Source of the DNA: Streptosporangium sp. NBC_01756
GTDB taxonomy: Bacteria; Actinomycetota; Actinomycetes; Streptosporangiales; Streptosporangiaceae
Assembly: GCF_035917975.1 (NCBI RefSeq)
Contig: NZ_CP109130.1
Location: 8,370,001-8,434,000, forward strand
DNA length: 64,000 bases
Reading direction: 5' to 3'
Below the pieces are notes generated by a model. That model worked only from the letters and a program-made list of their open reading frames with translations, searched no databases and was not told the origin of the DNA. This document shows, piece after piece, positions 25,720 to 32,844 of the stretch; within the stretch, counting starts at the first letter, position 1, and the number at the start of each line of letters is the position of its first letter. The position numbers and the translations under genes were made by a program.

Positions 25720-26226
25720 ATGCGACCTGAGCCCACTCTGACCGCCCGTGAAACGGTGGCGACCTACGGCACCTACGAAGAGGCCCAGCGGGCCGTGGAC
25801 AGCCTGTCGGACCAGCGGTTCCCGGTCGAGCACACCAGTATCGTCGGAGTCGATCTCCGGCTCGTCGAAAACGTGCTCGGGCGACTGACCTACTTGCGCG
25901 CGGCCGGGATGGGTGCCGCGACGGGCGCGTGGATCGGCCTGCTGATCGGCCTGTTCCTCGCCATCTTCACCCCCGGGCGGTTCCCCTTCCTCCTGGTGCT
26001 GTGGGCACTCATCTGGGGTGCCATCGCGGGGGCGATCTTCGGATTGATCGGTCACGCGATGACCGGCGGCAAGCGGGACTTCCTGTCGTCCAGCGCGATA
26101 GTCGCCAACCGTTACGAGATCATCGTCTCGGCCGACCACGCGGCGGAGGCACGCAGGCTCCTCAATGTCGGCACTTCCCAGACCGGTGTTCCGCAGACTC
26201 CCACGCCCCAGGCCCCGCAGTTCTAG
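25720..26226 (+). CDS. General stress protein 17M-like membrane protein
   Basis: The 168-residue protein begins with the general stress 17M-type domain (VATYGTYEEAQRAVDSLSDQRFPVEHTSIVGVDLR) and continues into two hydrophobic Gly-rich helices (MGAATGAWIGLLIGLFLAIF and WALIWGAIAGAIFGLIGHAM). A soluble tail with a Pro/Thr-rich end follows. Such proteins are stress-induced membrane proteins of unknown mechanism. ATG 25720 has AAGGGA six bases upstream; GTG 25705 is an alternative. It shares an upstream site with dnaK. Confidence 0.82.
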   Translation: MRPEPTLTARETVATYGTYEEAQRAVDSLSDQRFPVEHTSIVGVDLRLVENVLGRLTYLRAAGMGAATGAWIGLLIGLFLAIFTPGRFPFLLVLWALIWGAIAGAIFGLIGHAMTGGKRDFLSSSAIVANRYEIIVSADHAAEARRLLNVGTSQTGVPQTPTPQAPQF

Positions 26227-26355
26227 CGGTGCGGCCCCGTGACCGGGGAGGACCTCCGGGGGGCGGAGGTTCAGGTCGGCCTGACCGATCTCCCGCCGGG
26301 CACCGCCGAGGCCGCCCGCACCCACCACCGGGCACCCGGCTCACGGAGGCACAGA

Positions 26356-26376
26356 ACTATCAGGTCTGAGGATGTG
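26356..26376. promoter_or_regulatory. Palindrome-containing site, copy 2 (dnaK operon)
   Basis: The core reads TCAG-GT-CTGA within a 21-bp sequence almost identical to copy 1 at 25641. It starts 74 bp before the dnaK ATG. Neither a CIRCE nor a HAIR element is seen in this leader, so this may be the main control site. Confidence 0.65.
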
Positions 26377-26429
26377 GCAGGCACGCCGGACGACGAGTCT
26401 CGGCAGTAGAGCCCACATGGGAGGTCAGC

Positions 26430-28349
26430 ATGGCTAGAGCTGTCGGGATCGACCTCGGCACCACCAACTCGGTGATCGCCACGATGGAGGGCAACCAGCC
26501 CACGGTCATCCCCAACGCCGAGGGATCCCGGACGACGCCGTCGGTCGTGGCCTTCACCGAGCAGGGCGAGCGCCTGGTCGGGCAGTTGGCCAGACGCCAG
26601 GCCATCCTCAACCCCAAGGGGACGATCTATTCGGCCAAGCGGTTCATCGGCCGCCGTTACGACGAGGTCACCAGCGAGATGAACGCCGTGTCGTTCGACG
26701 TGGTGGCCGGGCCGGACGGGGCGGTGCGCTTCAAGGTTCACGGCAAGGAGTACGCGCCGGAGGAGATCGCCGCGCAGGTGCTGCGCAAACTCGTCGACGA
26801 CGCCTCGAAGTTCCTCGGGGAGAAGGTGACCGAGGCCGTCATCACGGTGCCCGCCTACTTCAACGATTCCCAGCGCCAGGCGACCAAGGACGCCGGGAAG
26901 ATCGCGGGCCTGGAAGTGCTGCGGATCGTCAACGAGCCGACCGCGGCCGCCCTCGCCTACGGACTGGACCGCAAGGAGAACGAGACCGTGCTGGTCTTCG
27001 ACCTGGGCGGCGGGACGTTCGACGTCAGCATCCTCACCATCGGTGACGGCGTCGTCGAGGTACGGTCGACCTCGGGTGACACCCACCTGGGCGGTGACGA
27101 CTTCGATCGGCGCATCGTCGACTATCTCGCCGACGAGTTCCAGCGGGACACCGGCATCGACCTGCGCGGCGACCCCCAGGCGCTGCAACGGCTGTTCGAG
27201 GCGGCGGAGAAGGCCAAGGTCGAGTTGTCCTCGGTCGCCCAGACGCAGATCAGCCTGCCCTTCATCACGGCGGACGCCTCGGGGCCCAAGCACCTGAACA
27301 CCACGCTGCGGCGGGCGACCTTCGAGGAGATCACCGCCGATCTCCTGGAACGCTGCAAGGGACCGGTCGAGCAGGCGATGGCCGACGCCAAACTCACCTC
27401 CAACGACATCGACGAGGTGATCCTGGTGGGCGGTTCGACCAGGATGCCCGCCGTGCAGAACCTTGTCCGCCGGATGACCGGCGGCAAGGAGCCGAACATG
27501 ACGGTCAATCCCGACGAGGTCGTGGCGCTGGGCGCCGCGGTGCAGGCGGCCGTCATCAAGGGCGAACTTCAGGACGTCGTCCTGCTGGACGTGACGCCGC
27601 TCTCGCTCGGCATCGAGACGCTCGGCGGGATCATGACCAAGGTCATCGAGCGCAACACGACGATCCCCGCCCGCCGTACCGAGGTGTTCAGCACCGCCGA
27701 GGACAATCAGAGCGCCGTCGACGTCTCGGTGCTTCAGGGGGAGCGCGAGCGAGCCGCCGACAACCGGGCGCTGGGCCGGTTCCGGCTGGAGAACATCAGA
27801 CCCGCGCCGCGCGGCGAGCCCCAGGTGGAGGTGACCTTCGACGTCGACGCGAACGGCATCGTGAACGTCTCGGCCAAGGACAAGGACACGGGTGCCGAGC
27901 AGCGCATCACCATCAGCGAGAGCTCCACCCTCGACCAGAGCGAGGTCGAGCGCATGGTCTCCGACGCCGAGCAGCACCGTGACGAGGACATGCGGCTGCG
28001 GCAGACGGTCGACGCGCGAAACGAGCTCGACAGCGCCGCCTACCAGGTGGAGCGGCGGCTGAACGAGCTGGGGGACGCGGTGCCCGTCCATGAGAAGGCG
28101 CGGGCGGAGATGCTGGTGAACGATGCCCGTGAGGCGGTCAAGCAGCAGGACACACCGCTCGACCGGCTCCGGTCCCTGACCTCCGAGCTGCAGCAGATCT
28201 ACCAGAGTCTCGCCGCCGTCTCCGCCGGTCAGCCGGCCGGGAGCGCGCAGGGCGCCCAGGGAGCCCAGGGCGCCCAGGGGAGCCAGGGCGCTCAGGGCGG
28301 GAGCGGGGACGACGACGTCATCGACGCGGAGTTCACGACCGATGAGTGA
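26430..28349 (+). CDS. dnaK: Hsp70 chaperone DnaK (accessory-operon type)
   Basis: The 639-residue chaperone has the complete ATPase domain (GIDLGTTNSV, DLGGGTFDVS, ILVGGSTRMPAV) and substrate domain (LLDVTPLSLGIETLGG). The C-terminal tail contains GAQ tripeptide repeats encoded by short DNA repeats (about 28245-28290). It binds unfolded peptides with ATP, helped by GrpE and a J protein. All three are encoded here in overlapping order. The J protein is CbpA-like and is followed by cbpM rather than hspR. That order and the missing HAIR site suggest a second, specialised DnaK system. Presence of the canonical operon elsewhere is an inference. Confidence 0.95.
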   Translation: MARAVGIDLGTTNSVIATMEGNQPTVIPNAEGSRTTPSVVAFTEQGERLVGQLARRQAILNPKGTIYSAKRFIGRRYDEVTSEMNAVSFDVVAGPDGAVRFKVHGKEYAPEEIAAQVLRKLVDDASKFLGEKVTEAVITVPAYFNDSQRQATKDAGKIAGLEVLRIVNEPTAAALAYGLDRKENETVLVFDLGGGTFDVSILTIGDGVVEVRSTSGDTHLGGDDFDRRIVDYLADEFQRDTGIDLRGDPQALQRLFEAAEKAKVELSSVAQTQISLPFITADASGPKHLNTTLRRATFEEITADLLERCKGPVEQAMADAKLTSNDIDEVILVGGSTRMPAVQNLVRRMTGGKEPNMTVNPDEVVALGAAVQAAVIKGELQDVVLLDVTPLSLGIETLGGIMTKVIERNTTIPARRTEVFSTAEDNQSAVDVSVLQGERERAADNRALGRFRLENIRPAPRGEPQVEVTFDVDANGIVNVSAKDKDTGAEQRITISESSTLDQSEVERMVSDAEQHRDEDMRLRQTVDARNELDSAAYQVERRLNELGDAVPVHEKARAEMLVNDAREAVKQQDTPLDRLRSLTSELQQIYQSLAAVSAGQPAGSAQGAQGAQGAQGSQGAQGGSGDDDVIDAEFTTDE

Positions 28350-28845
28350 CGCGTCCGAGCGGGAGGAGGCCGTCCCGGGGACCGCCGAGGACGCGCCCCC
28401 GGACGTGGCTGAGCTCCAGGCCCGGAGCACCGATCTGGAGGACCGGTGGCGGCGTGCCCTGGCCGACCTGGACAACCTGCGCAAGCGCGTCAGTCGCGAC
28501 GCGGACCGGGTACGGGCCGAGGAGCGGGCGCGGGCGGCCGCCGAATGGCTGCCCGTGCTGGACAACCTGGAACGCGCGCTGGAGCACGTCGAAGGCGATC
28601 CGTCCTCCATCGTCGAGGGGTTGCGGGCGATCAGGGACCAGGCGGTGGACGTGCTCGCCCGGCTGGGGTTCCCACGCCGTGACGACGCCGGTACGGAGTT
28701 CGACCCGGCCAGGCACGAGGCGGTGGCCACGCTCGCGCAGGAGGGCGTGCCCGAGGGGACGGTCCTCCACGTGGTGCGGCCCGCCTACGGAGACGGTGAA
28801 CAGCAGCTGCGGCCCGCGCTGGTCGTGGTGGCCAAGGAGGAATGA
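28342..28845 (+). CDS. grpE: Nucleotide exchange factor GrpE
   Basis: The 167-residue protein has the GrpE layout: a long N-terminal helix with LEDRWRRALADLDNLRKRV and a C-terminal beta domain ending in GTVLHVVRPAYGDGEQQLRPALVVVAKEE. It releases ADP from DnaK. The ATG at 28342 overlaps the dnaK stop by eight bases, and its own stop overlaps the dnaJ start (ATGA), so translation is likely coupled. It is shorter than typical GrpE (about 200) because the acidic N-terminal tail is brief. Confidence 0.93.
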   Translation: MSDASEREEAVPGTAEDAPPDVAELQARSTDLEDRWRRALADLDNLRKRVSRDADRVRAEERARAAAEWLPVLDNLERALEHVEGDPSSIVEGLRAIRDQAVDVLARLGFPRRDDAGTEFDPARHEAVATLAQEGVPEGTVLHVVRPAYGDGEQQLRPALVVVAKEE

Positions 28846-29789
28846 TGGCCACCGCGACCCGAGACTTCTACGAGAGCCTCGGGGTGCCGAGAGGCGCGAG
28901 CCAGGAGGAGATCCAGCGCGCCTACCGCAAGCTCGCGCGGACCTACCACCCCGACGTCAACAAGGACCCGGGTGCCGAGGACCGCTTCAAGGAGATCTCC
29001 GAGGCGTACAGCGTCCTGTCCGATCCCGAGACGCGCCGCCGCTACGACGCGTTCGGCGCTGATTTCCGCCAGGTGCCCGAGGACGTGGACCCGGAGACCT
29101 GGGCGCGTGCCAGAGCCGGGCGGGGCAGACGGGCCGGAGCCGGAGCGGGCCCGGGCGGGCCGGCGGGCTTCGGGGAGGGGGTCGACTTCGAGGATCTCCT
29201 GGAAGGGCTGTTCTCCGGCCGGGCGGGGCGGGCGGGCCGGGCGGGGCGGGGCTGGGGGCCGATCCCCGGCGCCGACCAGGAGGCCGAGATCGCGTTGACC
29301 GTGGAGGAGGCCTACCGGGGCGGTCGCCGCTCGATCACCGTGGGGGGCCGCCGGATCGATGTCAACATTCCGGCGGGAGTGACCGACGGGCAGCGCATCC
29401 GGCTGGCCGGGCAGGGTGGCCGGGGCAGTGAGGGAGCCGCCGCGGGAGACCTGTACCTGATCGTCAGGATCACGCCGCACTCCCGCTACCGGGTCGAGGG
29501 GCGTGACATCCACGTCCAGCTCCCGATCAGCCCGTGGGAGGCGGCGCTCGGCGCGTCCGTCGCCGTCGACACCCCGGGCGGTGACGCCAAGGTGAAGGTG
29601 CCGCCCGGGACCTCCAGCGGCAGGAGACTGCGGCTGCGAGGCCGGGGGATGCCGAACCCGCGCGGCACGCCGGGAGACCTGTTCGCCGAGGTGAAGATCG
29701 TGGTTCCGCACACTCTGTCAGACGAGGAACGGCGATTGTTCGAGCAGCTCGCCGCGATCTCGGCCTTCGACCCGAGGAGGCGGCGATGA
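28842..29789 (+). CDS. J-domain protein of CbpA type (no zinc finger)
   Basis: The 315-residue protein has a J domain (residues 8-72) with the HPD motif in YHPDVNKDPG. A Gly/Arg-rich linker with GRAGRAGRAGRG repeats follows, then two C-terminal beta domains (NIPAGVTDGQRIRLAGQG, and the VPPGTSSGRRLRLRGRGMP segment). The cysteine-rich zinc domain of DnaJ is absent, so this is a class II (CbpA-like) J protein. It stimulates DnaK ATPase. Start ATG 28842 or 28845. The last codons (PRRRR) lie in an 18-bp direct repeat shared with the next gene's ribosome site. Confidence 0.92.
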   Translation: MMATATRDFYESLGVPRGASQEEIQRAYRKLARTYHPDVNKDPGAEDRFKEISEAYSVLSDPETRRRYDAFGADFRQVPEDVDPETWARARAGRGRRAGAGAGPGGPAGFGEGVDFEDLLEGLFSGRAGRAGRAGRGWGPIPGADQEAEIALTVEEAYRGGRRSITVGGRRIDVNIPAGVTDGQRIRLAGQGGRGSEGAAAGDLYLIVRITPHSRYRVEGRDIHVQLPISPWEAALGASVAVDTPGGDAKVKVPPGTSSGRRLRLRGRGMPNPRGTPGDLFAEVKIVVPHTLSDEERRLFEQLAAISAFDPRRRR

Positions 29790-29839
29790 CCCGACCTCCC
29801 ATGGGAAACGGGTGGTCCGTTCCGAGGAGGCGGCGATGA
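29772..29839 (+). repeat. Duplicated gene junction between the J-protein gene and cbpM
   Basis: CCGAGGAGGCGGCGATGA occurs at 29772-29789 and again at 29822-29839, exactly 50 bp apart. Each copy carries a GGAGG site and an ATGA stop/start overlap. Copy 1 ends the J-protein frame and opens a tiny frame; copy 2 ends that frame and opens cbpM. Confidence 0.85.
29786..29839 (+). CDS. 17-codon linker frame between J-protein gene and cbpM
   Basis: Starting at the ATG inside the J-protein stop overlap, MTRPPMGNGWSVPRRRR is read and stops at TGA 29837-29839, which overlaps the cbpM ATG. Both ends have ATGA overlaps and both have GGAGG sites. It probably arose with the 18-bp repeat. It may be translated to carry ribosomes to cbpM; a peptide function is not claimed. 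Confidence 0.35.
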   Translation: MTRPPMGNGWSVPRRRR

Positions 29840-30147
29840 TCTATGCCCTCACCCGGCCGCGGCGGCTGGACCTGGAGTCGTTCGCCCGGGTCACCGGGAC
29901 GCACCCGGATCTGGTGCGGCGCCTTGTCGTCCTGGGCGTGCTCGACGCGCAGTCCGACGCGGCCGGAGCCCTGTGGTTCCCGGTGGCCCAGGTATACGCC
30001 ATGGCGCGGATTCAGCGTCTGCGCGCGGGATTCACGCTCAACTACGCCGCACTCGGTCTGGTGGTCGACCTGCTCGACCGCATCGCGGAGCTGGAGACGG
30101 CCCAGCGCAATCGTTCCCGCATCACAGGAGGCCCGCAGTGGACGTGA
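29836..30147 (+). CDS. cbpM: Chaperone modulator CbpM-like protein (MerR-like fold)
   Basis: The 103-residue protein has a MerR-like helix-turn-helix pattern (RLDLESFARVTGTHPDLVRRLVVLGVLDA) and a helical end (YAALGLVVDLLDRIAELETAQRN). In E. coli CbpM binds the J domain of CbpA and limits its activity. Position directly after a CbpA-like gene supports this over the HspR repressor, whose DNA site is also not seen. The ATG 29836 lies behind GAGGAGG. It overlaps the clpB start by 10 bases. Confidence 0.8.
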   Translation: MIYALTRPRRLDLESFARVTGTHPDLVRRLVVLGVLDAQSDAAGALWFPVAQVYAMARIQRLRAGFTLNYAALGLVVDLLDRIAELETAQRNRSRITGGPQWT

Positions 30148-32744
30148 ACCAGCTGACCCAGAAGTCGCAGGAGGCGCTGCACGACGCGCAGACCAAGGCT
30201 CTTCGTTTCGGGCACACCGAGGTCGACGGTGAGCACCTGCTGCTGGCGCTGCTCGACCAGCCGGAGGGTCTGATCCCTCGCCTGCTCGTCCAGGCCGACA
30301 TCGATCTGGAGCGGCTCATCGCCGATCTGGAGGCCGAGTTGAGCCGCCGGCCCCGGGTCAGCGGACCCGGGGTCGATCCCGGTCAGGTCCGCGTGACCCA
30401 GCGCCTGTCGCGTCTGCTCGAGACCGCCAAGAGGGAGGCCGACCGCCTCAAGGACGAGTACGTCTCGGTGGAGCACCTGCTCGTCGCCCTGCTGGAGGAG
30501 GGGGATGAGAGCGCCGCCGGGCGGCTGCTCCACCAGCAGGGGCTGACCAGGGACGCCTTCCTCAGGGAGCTCACCGCGGTCCGCGGCAACCAGCGGGTCA
30601 CCTCGGCGATGCCCGAGGTCGCCTATGAGGCACTGGCGAAGTACGGGCGGGACCTGGTCGCCGACGCCGCCGCGGGCAAGCTCGATCCCGTCATCGGGCG
30701 CGACAGTGAGATCCGCCGCACCATCCAGATCCTGTCCCGCAAGTCCAAGAACAATCCGGTCCTGGTCGGCGACCCCGGGGTAGGCAAGACCGCCATCGTC
30801 GAGGGTCTCGCCCAGCGGATCAGTAACGGTGACGTGCCCGAGGGGCTCAGGGACAAGACGGTCTTCAGCCTCGACATGGGCGCGTTGGTGGCCGGCGCCA
30901 AGTACCGGGGTGAATTCGAGGAACGTCTCAAGGCGGTGCTCACCGAGGTGGTGGCCGCCGAGGGGCGGATCCTGCTCTTCGTCGACGAGGTGCACACGGT
31001 CGTGGGCGCGGGCGCGGCCGAGGGCTCCATGGACGCGGGCAACATGCTCAAGCCCATGCTGGCCCGGGGCGAGCTGCACATGATCGGGGCGACGACCCTG
31101 CAGGAGTACCGCAAGTACATCGAGAAGGACGCCGCTCTGGAGCGGCGGTTCCAACCGGTGATGGTCGACGAGCCCTCGGTCGAGGACGCCGTCTCCATCC
31201 TGCGCGGCCTGCGCGAGCGGCTTGAGGTCTTCCACGGCGTGACGATCCAGGACGCCGCACTGGTGGCCGCCGTCGTGCTGAGCCACCGTTACATCTCCGA
31301 CCGGTTCCTCCCCGACAAGGCCATCGACCTGGTGGACGAGGCGTGCGCGATGCTCCGTACGGAGATCGACTCGATGCCCGCCGAGCTCGACGAGCTCACC
31401 CGCAGGGTGATGCGGCTGGAGATCGAGGAGGCCGCGCTGGCCAAGGAGGAGGACCAGCCGAGCAGGTCCCGGCTGGAGGAACTGCGCAGGGAACTCGCCG
31501 ATCTGCGGGCCGAGGCCGACTCCATGCGGGCGCAGTGGGAGGCCGAGCGGCAGGCGCTGCGCGCGGTCCAGACCCTGCGCGAGGAGATAGAGCACGTACG
31601 CACCGAGGCCGAGCGCGCCGAACGCGACTACGACCTCAACCGCGCCGCCGAGCTGCGGCACGGCCGGCTGCCCGAGCTCGAACGGCGCCTGCAGGCCGAG
31701 GAGGAGCGCCTGCGGACCAAGCAGGGCGCCGGGCGGCTGCTCCGTGAGGTCGTGACCGAGGACGAGATCGCGATGATCGTCTCCAGGTGGACCGGCATCC
31801 CGGTGAACCGCCTGCAGGAAGGGGAACGGGAGAAGCTGCTCCGGCTGGACGAGATCCTGCACGAGCGGGTGATCGGCCAGGACGAGGCGGTGCGGCTGGT
31901 GGCCGACGCCGTCATCAGGGCCCGCTCGGGCATCAAGGACCCGCGCCGCCCGATCGGGTCGTTCATCTTCCTGGGGCCGACGGGGGTGGGCAAGACCGAG
32001 CTGGCCAAGGCGCTCGCGACGGCGTTGTTCGACACCGAGGACAACATGGTCCGCATCGACATGAGCGAGTACCAGGAGCGTCACACGGTCAGCCGTCTCG
32101 TCGGCGCTCCCCCCGGTTACGTCGGATACGACGAGGGCGGCCAGCTCACCGAGGCCGTACGGCGCAAGCCGTACTCGGTGGTGCTCTTCGATGAGGTGGA
32201 GAAGGCCCATCCGGACGTTTTCAACACGTTGTTGCAGGTCCTGGACGACGGGCGGCTCACCGACGCGCAGGGCAGGACCGTCGACTTCCGCAACACCGTC
32301 CTCATCATGACCTCCAACCTCGGCTCCATGTATCTCCTGGAAGGCGTCACGCCGAGCGGGGAGATCAAGCACGACGCCCAGGAGCAGGTCATGGCGGAGC
32401 TGCGTTCGCACTTCCGCCCGGAGTTCCTCAACCGGATCGACGACATCGTGATCTTCAAGCCGCTCACCCTGCAGGAGATCGAGCGCATCGTCGAGCTGAT
32501 GTTCGGTGAGTTGCGGACGCGGCTCGACGAGCGGGGGGTGGGGCTGGAGGTGTCAGCCGAGGCGCGTGCGTACATCGCCGAGCGGGGATACGACCCGGTG
32601 TACGGCGCGCGCCCGCTGCGCCGGTTCATCGCCAGGGAGGTCGAGACCCGTATCGGGCGCGCACTGCTCACCGGTGCCGTGGACGAGGGCGGCGTGGTCC
32701 GGGTCGATCTGGCCCAGGGCGAGCTCGTCGTCACCTACGGATGA
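30138..32744 (+). CDS. clpB: AAA+ disaggregase ClpB
   Basis: The 868-residue Hsp104/ClpB protein has an N domain (MDVNQLTQKSQEALHDAQ), a first ATPase domain with GDPGVGKT near residue 211, a coiled-coil M domain (about 400-530, very Glu/Arg rich) and a second ATPase domain with GPTGVGKTE near residue 613. It rescues aggregated proteins together with DnaK, which is encoded in the same operon. The GTG at 30138 behind GGAG, inside the end of cbpM, starts the family alignment; GTG 30144 is an alternative. Confidence 0.95.
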   Translation: MDVNQLTQKSQEALHDAQTKALRFGHTEVDGEHLLLALLDQPEGLIPRLLVQADIDLERLIADLEAELSRRPRVSGPGVDPGQVRVTQRLSRLLETAKREADRLKDEYVSVEHLLVALLEEGDESAAGRLLHQQGLTRDAFLRELTAVRGNQRVTSAMPEVAYEALAKYGRDLVADAAAGKLDPVIGRDSEIRRTIQILSRKSKNNPVLVGDPGVGKTAIVEGLAQRISNGDVPEGLRDKTVFSLDMGALVAGAKYRGEFEERLKAVLTEVVAAEGRILLFVDEVHTVVGAGAAEGSMDAGNMLKPMLARGELHMIGATTLQEYRKYIEKDAALERRFQPVMVDEPSVEDAVSILRGLRERLEVFHGVTIQDAALVAAVVLSHRYISDRFLPDKAIDLVDEACAMLRTEIDSMPAELDELTRRVMRLEIEEAALAKEEDQPSRSRLEELRRELADLRAEADSMRAQWEAERQALRAVQTLREEIEHVRTEAERAERDYDLNRAAELRHGRLPELERRLQAEEERLRTKQGAGRLLREVVTEDEIAMIVSRWTGIPVNRLQEGEREKLLRLDEILHERVIGQDEAVRLVADAVIRARSGIKDPRRPIGSFIFLGPTGVGKTELAKALATALFDTEDNMVRIDMSEYQERHTVSRLVGAPPGYVGYDEGGQLTEAVRRKPYSVVLFDEVEKAHPDVFNTLLQVLDDGRLTDAQGRTVDFRNTVLIMTSNLGSMYLLEGVTPSGEIKHDAQEQVMAELRSHFRPEFLNRIDDIVIFKPLTLQEIERIVELMFGELRTRLDERGVGLEVSAEARAYIAERGYDPVYGARPLRRFIAREVETRIGRALLTGAVDEGGVVRVDLAQGELVVTYG

Positions 32745-32756
32745 GGAGAAGCGGGC

Positions 32757-32843
32757 ATGCCGGCGAACATCGTGCAGTGCAGGAACTGCGGGCAGAAGAA
32801 CAGGACGCCCACGGTCGGGTCGGCGGAACGGGGGAGCCGTTGA
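32757..32843 (+). pseudogene. Stub of a thioredoxin-2 (TrxC) zinc ribbon
   Basis: A 28-codon frame with a good GAGGAG site reads MPANIVQCRNCGQKNR then a short tail and stop. The CxxC plus KNR pattern is the N-terminal zinc-ribbon start of TrxC-type thioredoxins, which normally continue to a second CxxC and a thioredoxin domain. Both are missing. The stop is one base before the next start codon. It looks like a deletion remnant left between clpB and the TrxR-like gene, though a functional mini-peptide cannot be excluded. Confidence 0.55.
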
Positions 32844-32844
32844 C

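Noticed and set aside
26227..26429. Heat-shock HAIR or CIRCE element before dnaK
   Set aside because: Searched by eye for CTTGAGT-N7-ACTCAAG and TTAGCACTC-N9-GAGTGCTAA; neither is present.
26271..28730. Very long open frame antisense to dnaK
   Set aside because: Long antisense frames are a by-product of high third-position GC. The dnaK frame has unmistakable motifs and the antisense product has none.
29836..30147. HspR repressor
   Set aside because: The protein is MerR-like, but its position after a CbpA-type J protein, its short length and the missing HAIR site favour CbpM.
30042..32411. Very long open frame antisense to clpB
   Set aside because: Same codon-bias shadow effect; no domain, no ribosome site.
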